A stretch of DNA of 26,476 nucleotides, from positions 1-26,476 of the forward strand of contig CAYZEZ010000024.1 in assembly GCA_964477295.1 (NCBI GenBank). The letters are read 5' to 3'. The notes under the pieces are model-generated. The model had not been told where the DNA came from and ran no database searches. It saw only the letters and a list, made by a program, of their open reading frames with translations. Origin of the DNA: CAYZEZ01 sp964477295 (GTDB lineage: Bacteria > Bacteroidota > Bacteroidia > Bacteroidales > SM23-62). Position numbers and translations under genes: made by a program. Positions 1 to 7,622 of this stretch are shown piece by piece (the first letter of the stretch is position 1; each line of letters opens with the position of its first letter).

Positions 1-438
1 TCTCCCGGCATCTTCGGCATAAAATTCAACATCTTCCACAAACTTCCTGGCATACTTAACCGCATCAATGGCTCGCTGAAGAATCTCGTCCTGGTTTGAT
101 TTCAGTTTATAGTTTATATGGTAATATGAAGTACCTATTCCAGTGTGTATCCTTGGGCGTTCTGCATGTTTCAGGGCATCGGCTGCCACTTCAATATCTT
201 TCTTCACTGCCCTGGTAAGTCCGCAAATTACAGGTTTCCGGATTACTTTAGAGATTTCAACCACTGAATTAAAATCTCCCGGGCTGGAAATAGGAAAACC
301 TGCCTCAATCACATCCACTCCCAGGGCCTCCAAAGCCCTGGCCACTTCAATTTTTTCAATAGTATTTAACTGGCAACCAGGGACCTGTTCCCCGTCGCGT
401 AACGTGGTATCAAAAATATGTACTTTTTCTGCAGCCAT
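1..438 (-). CDS. leuA: 2-isopropylmalate synthase, N-terminal 146 codons (runs off window)
   Basis: Condenses acetyl-CoA with 2-oxoisovalerate in the first committed step of leucine synthesis, in the cytoplasm. The translated start MAAEKVHIFDTTLRDGEQVP carries the HMGL-like TIM-barrel signature DTTLRDGEQ with the metal-binding Asp. It continues with GVDVIEAGFPISSPGDF, the RPRIHTGIGTS segment and ends in VEFYAEDAGR, all in the order of type-1 LeuA. The ATG at 438 is chosen because homologues begin a few residues before the DTTLRDGE motif. Only about a quarter to a third of the usual 500+ residues is present; the 3' end lies beyond base 1. The gene is preceded by an Ile/Leu leader peptide and terminator (526-652), so regulation by attenuation is expected. 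Homocitrate and citramalate synthases share the fold, but these motifs and the leader favour LeuA. Confidence 0.93.
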   Translation of the reverse strand, partial: MAAEKVHIFDTTLRDGEQVPGCQLNTIEKIEVARALEALGVDVIEAGFPISSPGDFNSVVEISKVIRKPVICGLTRAVKKDIEVAADALKHAERPRIHTGIGTSYYHINYKLKSNQDEILQRAIDAVKYARKFVEDVEFYAEDAGR

Positions 439-525
439 GAGTGTAAAGATTTAGATCACATCGGTAAGTTCTTTCAAGTGATTTGTAGTTAAGAAATGAT
501 GTTAAATTCACAAAAAAACAAAATA

Positions 526-561
526 ATAAGGCCATTCCAGGTAAACCGAGAATGGCCTTAT
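526..561 (-). terminator. Intrinsic terminator of the leuA attenuator
   Basis: A perfect 12-bp inverted repeat (550-561 with 526-537, ATAAGGCCATTC type) has a 12-nt loop. On the minus strand it is followed by a U-rich tract at about 525-511 that includes seven consecutive U. It lies 88 nt upstream of the leuA start codon and downstream of the leader peptide, so on the leuA transcript it acts before the gene. Its 5' arm (550-555) is shared with the antiterminator helix 584-593/546-555, which makes the two structures mutually exclusive. Confidence 0.9.
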
Positions 562-642
562 ATATATTTTTATTTATTTTATACCATTCTCAGTCGTTCC
601 CTTCAATAAGGGCCAAAATAAGAATGAGGCTAATGGTATAAA
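546..642 (-). promoter_or_regulatory. Attenuator alternative helices (1:2 and 2:3)
   Basis: Two alternative helices precede the terminator. Helix 1:2 pairs 632-642 (inside the leader peptide) with 578-588 through 11 complementary bases. The antiterminator helix 2:3 pairs 584-593 with 546-555 through 10 pairs, one of them a G-U wobble. Segment 2 is common to both helices and segment 3 overlaps the 5' arm of the terminator. Together with the leader peptide this makes a complete two-state switch controlling leuA. Confidence 0.85.
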
Positions 643-652
643 TGTTTGTCAT
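590..652 (-). CDS. Ile/Leu leader peptide of leuA (20 aa)
   Basis: A 20-codon reading frame on the minus strand, MTNIYTISLILILALIEGND followed by TGA, contains five Ile and four Leu codons. Eight of the nine lie in the ten-residue run ISLILILALI (residues 7-16). It sits just after a promoter-like element and immediately before an antiterminator/terminator pair. That is the arrangement of classical leader-peptide attenuators of branched-chain amino acid operons. Its stop codon lies inside the antiterminator strand (584-593). A ribosome that reaches the stop would mask that strand and let the terminator form; one stalled at Ile/Leu codons would leave it free. It is too short for ordinary gene callers. 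Confidence 0.88.
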   Translation of the reverse strand: MTNIYTISLILILALIEGND

Positions 653-669
653 GTCAATAAATAACTGGG

Positions 670-699
670 TAAAGATATTTATAATAAATGAAAAACAAA
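670..699 (-). promoter_or_regulatory. Probable leuA leader promoter
   Basis: On the minus strand, TTTG (699-696) is followed after 18 nt by TATCTTTA (677-670). This is a 7-of-8 match to the Bacteroidota -7 element TAnnTTTG with the expected -33 TTTG. Transcription would begin near 665, about 13 nt before the leader-peptide ATG at 652. Confidence 0.6.
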
Positions 700-785
700 A
701 ATCGTAGGTTGTGAGCAGGAATACATGGGTGTGACGTGACAAAATTTTGCTGATAACCATATCGGCAGATCACATCCACCACTAA

Positions 786-1292
786 CTATTTAAATTCCTT
801 CATAAGTTGCTCAACCCAGTTCTTCACCCGTTCTGTGTTCATTGAGCCCTGCGATTCAAAATCAATGCCCAGTCCACAAAACTGATCCCCCCGCAGTGCC
901 CGGGAGCTCTCGAATGAATAGCCCCTGGTTGAAGTAAAACCAACCAGCCGGGCTCCCTGATCTTCAAATATTTCTGCCAGCAGACCTAATCCATCAAGAA
1001 AATTTTCAGGATACCCTTTCTGATCGCCTAAACCATACAGTGCAATTTTTTTATCTTTCAGATCCATATCCTCAATATCCGGAACAAATTCATCCCAATA
1101 ATTTGGCAGTTCACCATCAAACCAGGTAGGAACTCCGCAGATGATATTGTTGAATGAGGTGAATTGTTCTGATGTGATTTCCTCCACATTTATGGCTTCA
1201 ATAATATCCTCTCCGAAAGCTTCCTTTACTCTTTCCGCCACACGGGCAGTTTTATTTGCATTGAAACTGTAGAAAAGACCAACTTTGTTCAT
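786..1292 (-). CDS. Flavodoxin, long-chain type
   Basis: A 168-residue cytoplasmic FMN-binding electron carrier. It begins MNKVGLFYSF with the first beta strand and loop, has the aromatic FMN-stacking segment GVPTWFDGELPNYWDEF near residues 54-70, and ends with the long-chain flavodoxin block that includes LVGFTSTRGYSFESS, FCGLGIDFESQ and RVKNWVEQL. The phosphate-binding loop reads SFNANKT instead of the usual T/S-x-T-G-x-T, an unusual divergence. It follows the E1 gene by about 33 nt in the same direction, so it is probably co-transcribed with the 2-oxoacid dehydrogenase genes. Its electron partner cannot be told from the window. The family assignment is firm, but the physiological role is not visible. 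Confidence 0.88.
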   Translation of the reverse strand: MNKVGLFYSFNANKTARVAERVKEAFGEDIIEAINVEEITSEQFTSFNNIICGVPTWFDGELPNYWDEFVPDIEDMDLKDKKIALYGLGDQKGYPENFLDGLGLLAEIFEDQGARLVGFTSTRGYSFESSRALRGDQFCGLGIDFESQGSMNTERVKNWVEQLMKEFK

Positions 1293-1325
1293 AACTATTT
1301 ATTTATCAGCATAATATCTGTTTAA

Positions 1326-3380
1326 TTAGTAAGCCAGAAGATCGACAGCAGCTGCATAGATTTTGTCTGTATTTGGAAGGATTGCCTTTTCGAGTATCCT
1401 GTTGAATCCAACCGGTGTAAATGTTGATCCCACTCTTTTTACCGGACCATCGAGATACTCAAATGCTTCATCCATGATCATGGCTGCTAATTCACCGCCA
1501 AATCCCGAGAATACCTTGTCTTCATGCACTATAAGTGCTTTCCCCGTCTTCTTCACCGAGGCCAGAACAGTCTCCTTATCAAGCGGCACCAGCGACCTCA
1601 GATCAATTACTTCAATGGCGGCATTATTCTCCTTTTCCAGCCGTTCGGCAGCCTCAAGGCAGAAATGGGTTGTATTGCCATAGGTAATCATTGTAAGATC
1701 CCCTCCTTCCCTTCTGATCCTTGCCTTGCCAAAAGGCACCTCAAAATCGTCAGGTACAGGAGTAGCTGCTTTTGGAGCATTATACAGTGCTTTCGGTTCC
1801 ATAAACATGGTCATACCCTTTGAGCGCAGAGATGTCCTGAGCAATCCTGCGGCATCATCCGCAAAAGAAGGGTAAACCACGCGTACGCCCGGTAATGTGG
1901 TAATGGTACCTTCAATGGTCTGAGAATGATACAATCCGCCGCCAATATAACCCCCGGAAGCCAACCTCACTGTTATATTAGGAGCAAACTGTCCTTTCGA
2001 ACGCCAGTAATCATGTGTAGTATCGACAAACTGTTCCATGGCCGGCCAGAAGTAATCGGCAAACTCGGCTCCTTCAACGACAACCCTGATCTTTTCGTTA
2101 AACCTGCTCATCCCATTAGCTGTTCCCATAATATAATCCTCTGCGATGGGTGCATTGAATATCCGTTCCTTTCCAAACTCCTGCTGCATTCCCTTGGTTA
2201 CATTAAATATCCCGCCTTTTTCCTTATGTGCCACATCCTGTCCCCACAGGTAAGTATCGGGATTTAGCCTGAACTCAGCTTTTAATACTTCATTCAGCGC
2301 CTCGATCAATTTTATCGGTTCGCCTTTGTGCTGGTGAAGGCCATCCGGATATTTCTCAGCAGCATATGGCTCAGGAATTACAAAATCGAAAATCGATTCA
2401 GGTGTTGGATCGGGTGCAGCCATGGCTGTTTTGTGGGCTTTTTTTACAATTTCCTTCGACTCTTCCTCGATCTTTTCGATCTCCTCCAGGGTAAACCTGT
2501 TGTATCTCAGGAGAAGTCTCCTGAACTTGGCCAGCGGATCATAGAGGTTTACATAATTCAGTTCAAAATCGTCCCTGTATAATTCATGCCGGTCAGAATT
2601 GGAATGTGAATGGATCCTTACGCAGTTGGCCTGAACGATTACCGGGTGATCATGTTCCCGGATATATTCTTTGGCTGCAGTGAGGGTATTCATTGAATCG
2701 AAAACATCCTTGCCATTGCAGTGGTAGATTTTCAGGTTTTTGAACCCGGTGAAATTATTGGCCACTTTCCTTCTGGCAGTCTGGTCCTTCTTAGGGACAG
2801 AGATACCATAACCGTTATCCTGGATTACAAAAAGCACGGGCAATTTCTCATTGGTTGCTCCATTAATGGCTTCGTAAACATAACCTTCAGATACAGAGGA
2901 TTCTCCCTGTGAACTGATAGCTACTCCTTTGGTTCCATACCTCTTCATGGCCCGGGCCACTCCAACAGCCTGGGATGCATGATTGCCTGTGCAACTCGAT
3001 ACATTATGAACGTTCCACTCAGGCTTGGCAAAGTGATTTGACATATGCCTGCCGCCGCCGGCGACATCCACATCCTTTGATATGCCATTAAAAATAATCT
3101 CCTCAGCAGTCATACCGGCTGAAATAGAAGTAAGCATATCCCTATAGTAAGGGAACAGGTGATCGTATTCACGATCAAACACCTGGCCTATAGCAAGTTG
3201 TATTCCATCATGCCCTGCGTAGGGAGCATGGTACGACCAACCGATAGCCTGCTTCAGATAATTTGGAGCCCTGTCGTCAAGGATCCGCCCCAGGGTCATT
3301 AACCTGAACCATTTTTCAAGTGTCTCCTTATCTGTATGTTTAATATGATATTTTTTTTCCTTACTCATATTTAATTGCAT
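1326..3380 (-). CDS. Branched-chain 2-oxoacid dehydrogenase E1, fused alpha-beta subunits
   Basis: A thiamine-diphosphate-dependent decarboxylase that passes the acyl group to the lipoyl domain of E2. The 684 residues are two E1 subunits in one chain. Residues about 20-340 are the alpha part; the TPP motif starts at about 159 (QGESSVSEGY) and ends in IQDNGYGIS near 193. Residues about 355-684 are the beta part (LIEALNEVL, GQDVAHKEKGGIF, FNAPIAEDYIMGTANGMS). The alpha-beta fusion is common in Bacteroidota for the 2-oxoisovalerate type. It starts 15 nt after the E2 stop. The ATG at 3380 gives MQLNMSKEKK; the ATG at 3368 (MSKEKK) is equally possible. Branched-chain specificity is inferred from family resemblance. 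No E3 lipoamide dehydrogenase gene is in the window. Confidence 0.9.
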   Translation of the reverse strand: MQLNMSKEKKYHIKHTDKETLEKWFRLMTLGRILDDRAPNYLKQAIGWSYHAPYAGHDGIQLAIGQVFDREYDHLFPYYRDMLTSISAGMTAEEIIFNGISKDVDVAGGGRHMSNHFAKPEWNVHNVSSCTGNHASQAVGVARAMKRYGTKGVAISSQGESSVSEGYVYEAINGATNEKLPVLFVIQDNGYGISVPKKDQTARRKVANNFTGFKNLKIYHCNGKDVFDSMNTLTAAKEYIREHDHPVIVQANCVRIHSHSNSDRHELYRDDFELNYVNLYDPLAKFRRLLLRYNRFTLEEIEKIEEESKEIVKKAHKTAMAAPDPTPESIFDFVIPEPYAAEKYPDGLHQHKGEPIKLIEALNEVLKAEFRLNPDTYLWGQDVAHKEKGGIFNVTKGMQQEFGKERIFNAPIAEDYIMGTANGMSRFNEKIRVVVEGAEFADYFWPAMEQFVDTTHDYWRSKGQFAPNITVRLASGGYIGGGLYHSQTIEGTITTLPGVRVVYPSFADDAAGLLRTSLRSKGMTMFMEPKALYNAPKAATPVPDDFEVPFGKARIRREGGDLTMITYGNTTHFCLEAAERLEKENNAAIEVIDLRSLVPLDKETVLASVKKTGKALIVHEDKVFSGFGGELAAMIMDEAFEYLDGPVKRVGSTFTPVGFNRILEKAILPNTDKIYAAAVDLLAY

Positions 3381-3395
3381 AACATGTATAGTTTT

Positions 3396-4739
3396 TCAGA
3401 TTGACCTGGTACTGTCAAATTCTTCAATATAATCGGCAAGCTTTCTCAGGAAGGCTCCTCCGTATGCCCCATCGATGATCCTGTGATCATAGGAAAGGGA
3501 AAGAAACATTTTATACCGTATTCCAATGATATCACCTGTGGGTGTTTCAATTACTGCCGGTTTTTTCTCAACGGTTCCAATGGCCAGGATGGCGGCCTGG
3601 GGCTGATTAATAATGGGTGTCCCCATCACATTACGGAAAGTGCCAAAGTTGGAGATTGAAAATGTACCTCCCTGGATATCATCCGGACCCAGCTTGTTAT
3701 TCCTTGCCCTGTCGGCAAGTTCATTCAGCGACTTGGTAATGCCCAGCAGGTTAAGCTGGTCGGCCTGTTTGATAACGGGAACGATAAGGTTTCCTGTCGG
3801 GAGTGCAACAGCTATACCCAGATTAACATTTTTGCGGATAATGATTTTATCTCCGTCAAGAGAACTATTGATCATAGGATAATCCCTGATCGCCTTAATA
3901 ATGGCTTCAAGGAAAACAGGAAGGAAAGTGATCTTTTCCTTTTCTCGCTTCAGAAACTCATCCTTGATACGGTTTCTCCAAAGGACCACATTGGTCGCAT
4001 CTGCCTCAATCATATTGGTAACATGGGGTGAAACCCGTTTTGACATTACCATATGGTCGGCGATAAGCTTCCTCATCCTGTCCATCTCAATGATCTCATC
4101 CCCTGCTGATACAGAAACAGACACTTTAGGTTTATCGGGTGACTTAGAGGTCTCCTCTGCGGGTTTAAGATCAGGTTTGGAGGCAACATAAGACAACGGT
4201 TTGGCTGGTTCGGTCCTGGCCTCAATATATGCCAGTACATCATTTTTCCTGACCCTTCCGCCACGTCCGTTGCCTGTAATTGTATCAAGCTCCTGCATGG
4301 AAATACCCTCCTCCCTGGCAATCTTAAGTACCAGTGGGGAGTAGAATTTACCGGTTCCGGAAGATTTTTGCACCTGTTCGCCGGTTTGTACGACAGGTTT
4401 CTCACCGGTGACCGATGGTTCTTTTTGATCTTCCCCGTCCACTGGTGGTTCTTCTGCCACTTCACCAGGTTCTCCTGCTGCAGCTACCATAGCTTCACCG
4501 CCCGTATCTATGAGGGCAATGACAGTGCCAACCGCAACGGTTTCATCCTTTTGAAATAAAATTTTGGCAACAGTACCGGAAACAGGACTGGGTATTTCAG
4601 AGTCGACCTTTTCAGTCGCGATCTCGAGCAGAACATCATCATCTTCAACTGTATCACCCACATTAACAAACCATTTAATAATGGTTGCTTCCTCAACACT
4701 TTCGCCCAATTTCGGCATAACCAGTTCGAAATGAGCCAT
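3396..4739 (-). CDS. Dihydrolipoamide acyltransferase E2 of the branched-chain 2-oxoacid dehydrogenase
   Basis: The 447-residue core of the dehydrogenase complex, with three domains in order. The lipoyl domain is about 3-77, with the lipoyl lysine K44 in IATEKVDSEIPSP. A charged Glu/Pro-rich linker follows. The peripheral subunit-binding domain is about 130-172 (SPLVLKIAREEGIS, GNGRGGRVRKNDV). After a second linker the catalytic chloramphenicol-acetyltransferase-like domain runs from about 220, ending with the active-site H419-x-x-x-D423-G in SYDHRIIDGAYGG. It is the first gene of the E2-E1-flavodoxin run and has a good -7 element just upstream (4765-4772). Succinyl or acetyl specificity cannot be strictly excluded, but the fused E1 next door supports a branched-chain substrate. 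Confidence 0.92.
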   Translation of the reverse strand: MAHFELVMPKLGESVEEATIIKWFVNVGDTVEDDDVLLEIATEKVDSEIPSPVSGTVAKILFQKDETVAVGTVIALIDTGGEAMVAAAGEPGEVAEEPPVDGEDQKEPSVTGEKPVVQTGEQVQKSSGTGKFYSPLVLKIAREEGISMQELDTITGNGRGGRVRKNDVLAYIEARTEPAKPLSYVASKPDLKPAEETSKSPDKPKVSVSVSAGDEIIEMDRMRKLIADHMVMSKRVSPHVTNMIEADATNVVLWRNRIKDEFLKREKEKITFLPVFLEAIIKAIRDYPMINSSLDGDKIIIRKNVNLGIAVALPTGNLIVPVIKQADQLNLLGITKSLNELADRARNNKLGPDDIQGGTFSISNFGTFRNVMGTPIINQPQAAILAIGTVEKKPAVIETPTGDIIGIRYKMFLSLSYDHRIIDGAYGGAFLRKLADYIEEFDSTRSI

Positions 4740-4764
4740 TTTATTGGTTTTTTAAATGAAAACA

Positions 4765-4772
4765 CAAATATA
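4765..4772 (-). promoter_or_regulatory. -7 promoter element upstream of E2
   Basis: On the minus strand TATATTTG is an exact match to TAnnTTTG, 25 nt before the E2 start codon. No clean TTTG is seen at the -33 distance, so only half of the promoter is supported. It would allow the E2-E1-flavodoxin genes to be transcribed separately from the gene at 4845-5792. Confidence 0.45.
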
Positions 4773-4844
4773 CGAATTTCAGTTCAATTTAAACCGAATC
4801 TAAATAGATGTAAGGTTAAGGATTCGTTAAAAACCAGACCTTGT

Positions 4845-5792
4845 TCAGTAATCCTCATCCAATCCGAAATCAACCCTATAGACGAGGGGTTCGCCATAAG
4901 GTTCCCGGTCGTATACATTTTCAGATTTACCGGCACTTATCCTCCATACCTCAATATCAGGATATCTGGCGGCAAGCAGCATACAACACAGGGCAAAGGG
5001 TTTTGGCCCGAGCGGTGCCAGTATGACCTTATATTTCAGTCGTAATTCAAGGCACAGTTCTGTGAGCAGGGAATCGATCTTTTTCAGATCCCTGATGGGA
5101 AAGTTAATGACCTGGTCTTTATGAAGAGTATCAATTAGCCTGAAATTATTGATGTAAACCTTTTCAACAAACCTTTTATCGTCCGTTGGATCGGCATAAA
5201 ACACATAAGTCATATCAGGTTCAAGTGTTTTATACAAAAACTCTGCTTTGTTTTTCTCATATCCCAAGCCGATGATAAGTGCAACCGGTTTTCCCTGGAT
5301 GATCCCAAATGGTCCGTTCCCCAAAGGTTCTGCTAATGTAAGGGGGACCGGTTTTTTTGGCTCGGAGTAGGATGAAGAAGTGTAAGAAAAATAAACAGAT
5401 ATTCTATTAAATGGAAGCTCATTCCGGATGAAATAATTGACAAATGATGCATACCACATTTTTGTCATGCAGGAATAATCAACCAGGATATTTATTGCTT
5501 TTTTACCGGCACCGGGAAGGTTATCCATAATAGATCTCACATCGACCAGTGAGTGACCCGACTCCTCCACAAAGTTGAATCCCATTTCCCTCAGTTTCCG
5601 GTTATTTTCCGGACGGTGTAAATCAGAAGATCGTTCTTTAAATGCCAGTGCAACCTTGATCTCATCTACCAGCACCATCTTTTCAAACAAGTAGGGGCAT
5701 CGACTTTCGTAGCCAGCCACCCCAACAACCAGATCAAATGACACTTCATACAGCTCATTAAACGATACCTGTTGGGCTTCGATAAGCTCCAT
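4845..5792 (-). CDS. Unknown protein with two Rossmann-like halves
   Basis: 315 residues, no signal peptide or membrane segment; I do not recognise a named family. The chain reads as two similar halves. The first has a hydrophobic strand leading to VVGVAGYESRC (about 22-32) and later ILVDYSCMTKMWYASFVNYF (about 102-121). The second has ALIIGLGYEKNKAEFLYKTL (about 171-190) and later VILAPLGPKPFALCCMLLAA (about 255-274), then EVWRISAG. In each half a G-x-G/A-Y-E loop after a strand is followed by a strand ending in a polar S/G-x-x-K turn and a helix. This resembles CARF-like or other nucleotide-sensing Rossmann folds, but that is inference only. It lies 105 nt upstream of E2 and may share transcription with it. 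Confidence 0.7.
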   Translation of the reverse strand: MELIEAQQVSFNELYEVSFDLVVGVAGYESRCPYLFEKMVLVDEIKVALAFKERSSDLHRPENNRKLREMGFNFVEESGHSLVDVRSIMDNLPGAGKKAINILVDYSCMTKMWYASFVNYFIRNELPFNRISVYFSYTSSSYSEPKKPVPLTLAEPLGNGPFGIIQGKPVALIIGLGYEKNKAEFLYKTLEPDMTYVFYADPTDDKRFVEKVYINNFRLIDTLHKDQVINFPIRDLKKIDSLLTELCLELRLKYKVILAPLGPKPFALCCMLLAARYPDIEVWRISAGKSENVYDREPYGEPLVYRVDFGLDEDY

Positions 5793-5977
5793 TATCCTGC
5801 ATTTTGGGACCTTTAAATTTAAAGAATCAGGCAGAGGAATTAAACAAATTATGGAGCAGGTAATGAAAAAATAACACGAGTTATCAACATACGGGTGAGT
5901 GGCAAATCAATAGCCGCCGGTATTAACTGACTTCACCAGGATACAGGAATATCCTTATCTTCAGCCCTTTCAATATT

Positions 5978-7312
5978 TTATTGATCCTGAAGTTGTGTAA
6001 GGTATTCCTGGTTTTCCCAGATTGGGTCCTGGTAATCAAACAGATCATATTCAGGCCAGTTTTTAATTTCATTGACGGCATGAAACATGGTTCTTGACAT
6101 CTCACTATGGATCCGTGATCTCTTATACGTTGATGTATTCACAAGGATGATCCAGTTGATATCATTATTTTGTCTGACTACGAGGGCAGCATTCCCTGTA
6201 AGGGTACCGGTACGCCACCAGGTGCCATACCCGTCAGAACCCTTCCATCCGAACATTCCCCTTCCTGATCTCCCCCTGTTTGTCATTAAGGCAATGGTTT
6301 CAGGATCAAGGATATCAGGACTCGAATTACGTCCGTCTATTGCAGTGATCAGTTTCATTACCTCAATGGGTGAACCAATCCATCCACCGGCTGCACCTAA
6401 AGTATTAATATCGGTTCCGCCATACGTCCTGGGAACAAGTTCTTTATTATTGCGATAGGATAAAACTCTTCTAGACTTATAGGCTTCGTAATAGCTTACT
6501 TCCTGGCTGGCTTTTTCGTCTTTAAAACTTCTTCCAAGCTGCATATTATAGATGCCTATGGGATTGAGTATTGCCAGGTTAACGTAATCTTCGTAAGCAA
6601 TTCCTGATCTTACCTCGATTATTTCACCCAGGATCGCATATCCCAAATTAGAATAAGAATATCTTGATCCCGGTGCATAGTTCAGTTTTCTCGACAGGGC
6701 AAACTCTATAATAGATTCCACGTCGACAGGAAGATGAGTCTTGGTTTTCCTGGCCACCTGATGTGGCATAAACATTGGATCACCGCCTCGTCTGGACCAT
6801 CCTGCAGTATGGGTCATCAGGTGCCTTATGGTAATATCTTCCACCCGCTTATCTTTATAGTTAAGATACCGGTTATCGTTCAGGATACCTGCCGGACCAA
6901 ATACCTTCTCATCCAGATCCAGTTTTCCATCTTCATACAGTTTCATTACTGCTATGGCAGTAATCAGTTTAGATACACTGGCAAGTCGGTAAACATGCCA
7001 CGGTTCAGTCTGTATTCCCTGGTCAACGTCAGCAAGGCCAAAACCCCTGGCATAAACTAATCGCCCCTCTTTTGTTACAGCAACAGAAATACCTTTAATC
7101 TTGTATTTCTTTCTGAATTGCTCGATCACATGATCAAAATTTTCCGATCCTTTAAAAGAGGTAATATTATTATCTATAGCCAGTGTTACCGCATTGCTTT
7201 CATTGCCAGCCTTACGACCATTACTTTCCTTTCCGGAGAAACTGCTGCCAATTTCCGCAAAAAAGAAAACCAGGACCAAGAGTACCTGGATTACAATGAA
7301 TTTAACTTTCAT
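5978..7312 (-). CDS. Secreted serine hydrolase of the beta-lactamase/PBP class C family
   Basis: 444 residues with an N-terminal hydrophobic signal segment (about 5-24), so the enzyme is probably exported. The three SxxK-hydrolase motifs are present: S112-V-S-K115 (nucleophile and base), Y220-S-N222, and the KTG-box equivalent R367-T-G369 in WWRTGTLTG. Other family marks are LMTHTAGWS (about 165-173) and the YAPGSRYSYSNLGYAILGEI segment. Members include DD-peptidases, esterases and peptidases, and the substrate cannot be told here. It is a single gene with its own excellent promoter at 7354-7383. The nearest downstream gene, at 5792, is about 185 nt away. Confidence 0.88.
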   Translation of the reverse strand: MKVKFIVIQVLLVLVFFFAEIGSSFSGKESNGRKAGNESNAVTLAIDNNITSFKGSENFDHVIEQFRKKYKIKGISVAVTKEGRLVYARGFGLADVDQGIQTEPWHVYRLASVSKLITAIAVMKLYEDGKLDLDEKVFGPAGILNDNRYLNYKDKRVEDITIRHLMTHTAGWSRRGGDPMFMPHQVARKTKTHLPVDVESIIEFALSRKLNYAPGSRYSYSNLGYAILGEIIEVRSGIAYEDYVNLAILNPIGIYNMQLGRSFKDEKASQEVSYYEAYKSRRVLSYRNNKELVPRTYGGTDINTLGAAGGWIGSPIEVMKLITAIDGRNSSPDILDPETIALMTNRGRSGRGMFGWKGSDGYGTWWRTGTLTGNAALVVRQNNDINWIILVNTSTYKRSRIHSEMSRTMFHAVNEIKNWPEYDLFDYQDPIWENQEYLTQLQDQ

Positions 7313-7353
7313 CTTATTTAGATTTGATCAAAATAAGGTTTTAAAAACCTCCG

Positions 7354-7383
7354 CAAATGTAGGGTCTTTTTAAAGACTACAAA
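7354..7383 (-). promoter_or_regulatory. Housekeeping promoter of the serine hydrolase gene
   Basis: On the minus strand TTTG (7383-7380), 18 nt, then TACATTTG (7361-7354): an exact match to both Bacteroidota promoter boxes. Transcription would begin near 7349, giving a leader of about 37 nt before the ATG at 7312. The rest of the 310-base gap 7313-7622 shows no gene or strong hairpin. Confidence 0.75.
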
Positions 7384-7622
7384 ATCAAGCTTATGAACAA
7401 ACAATTCAGGGATGTGTTCATGGCATCCACAAAGTACTGTTTTACAGATTATTATATAGGATTCACAAATGTCACGAATATACTTTAATTACAAGGAATT
7501 ACATATCCTTCGCAATAGAATTTGTTCCCTTTGCATCAATAAACATGTCAGAAACTTTGAAATAAGATACATTGGTCAAAATAGACCCGGAGTTAATAAA
7601 AAAAGGGGTAAAATTGGCTGGA

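Noticed and set aside
143..454. Plus-strand ORF antisense to leuA
   Set aside because: It is the shadow of the leuA frame; the minus strand encodes clear LeuA motifs.
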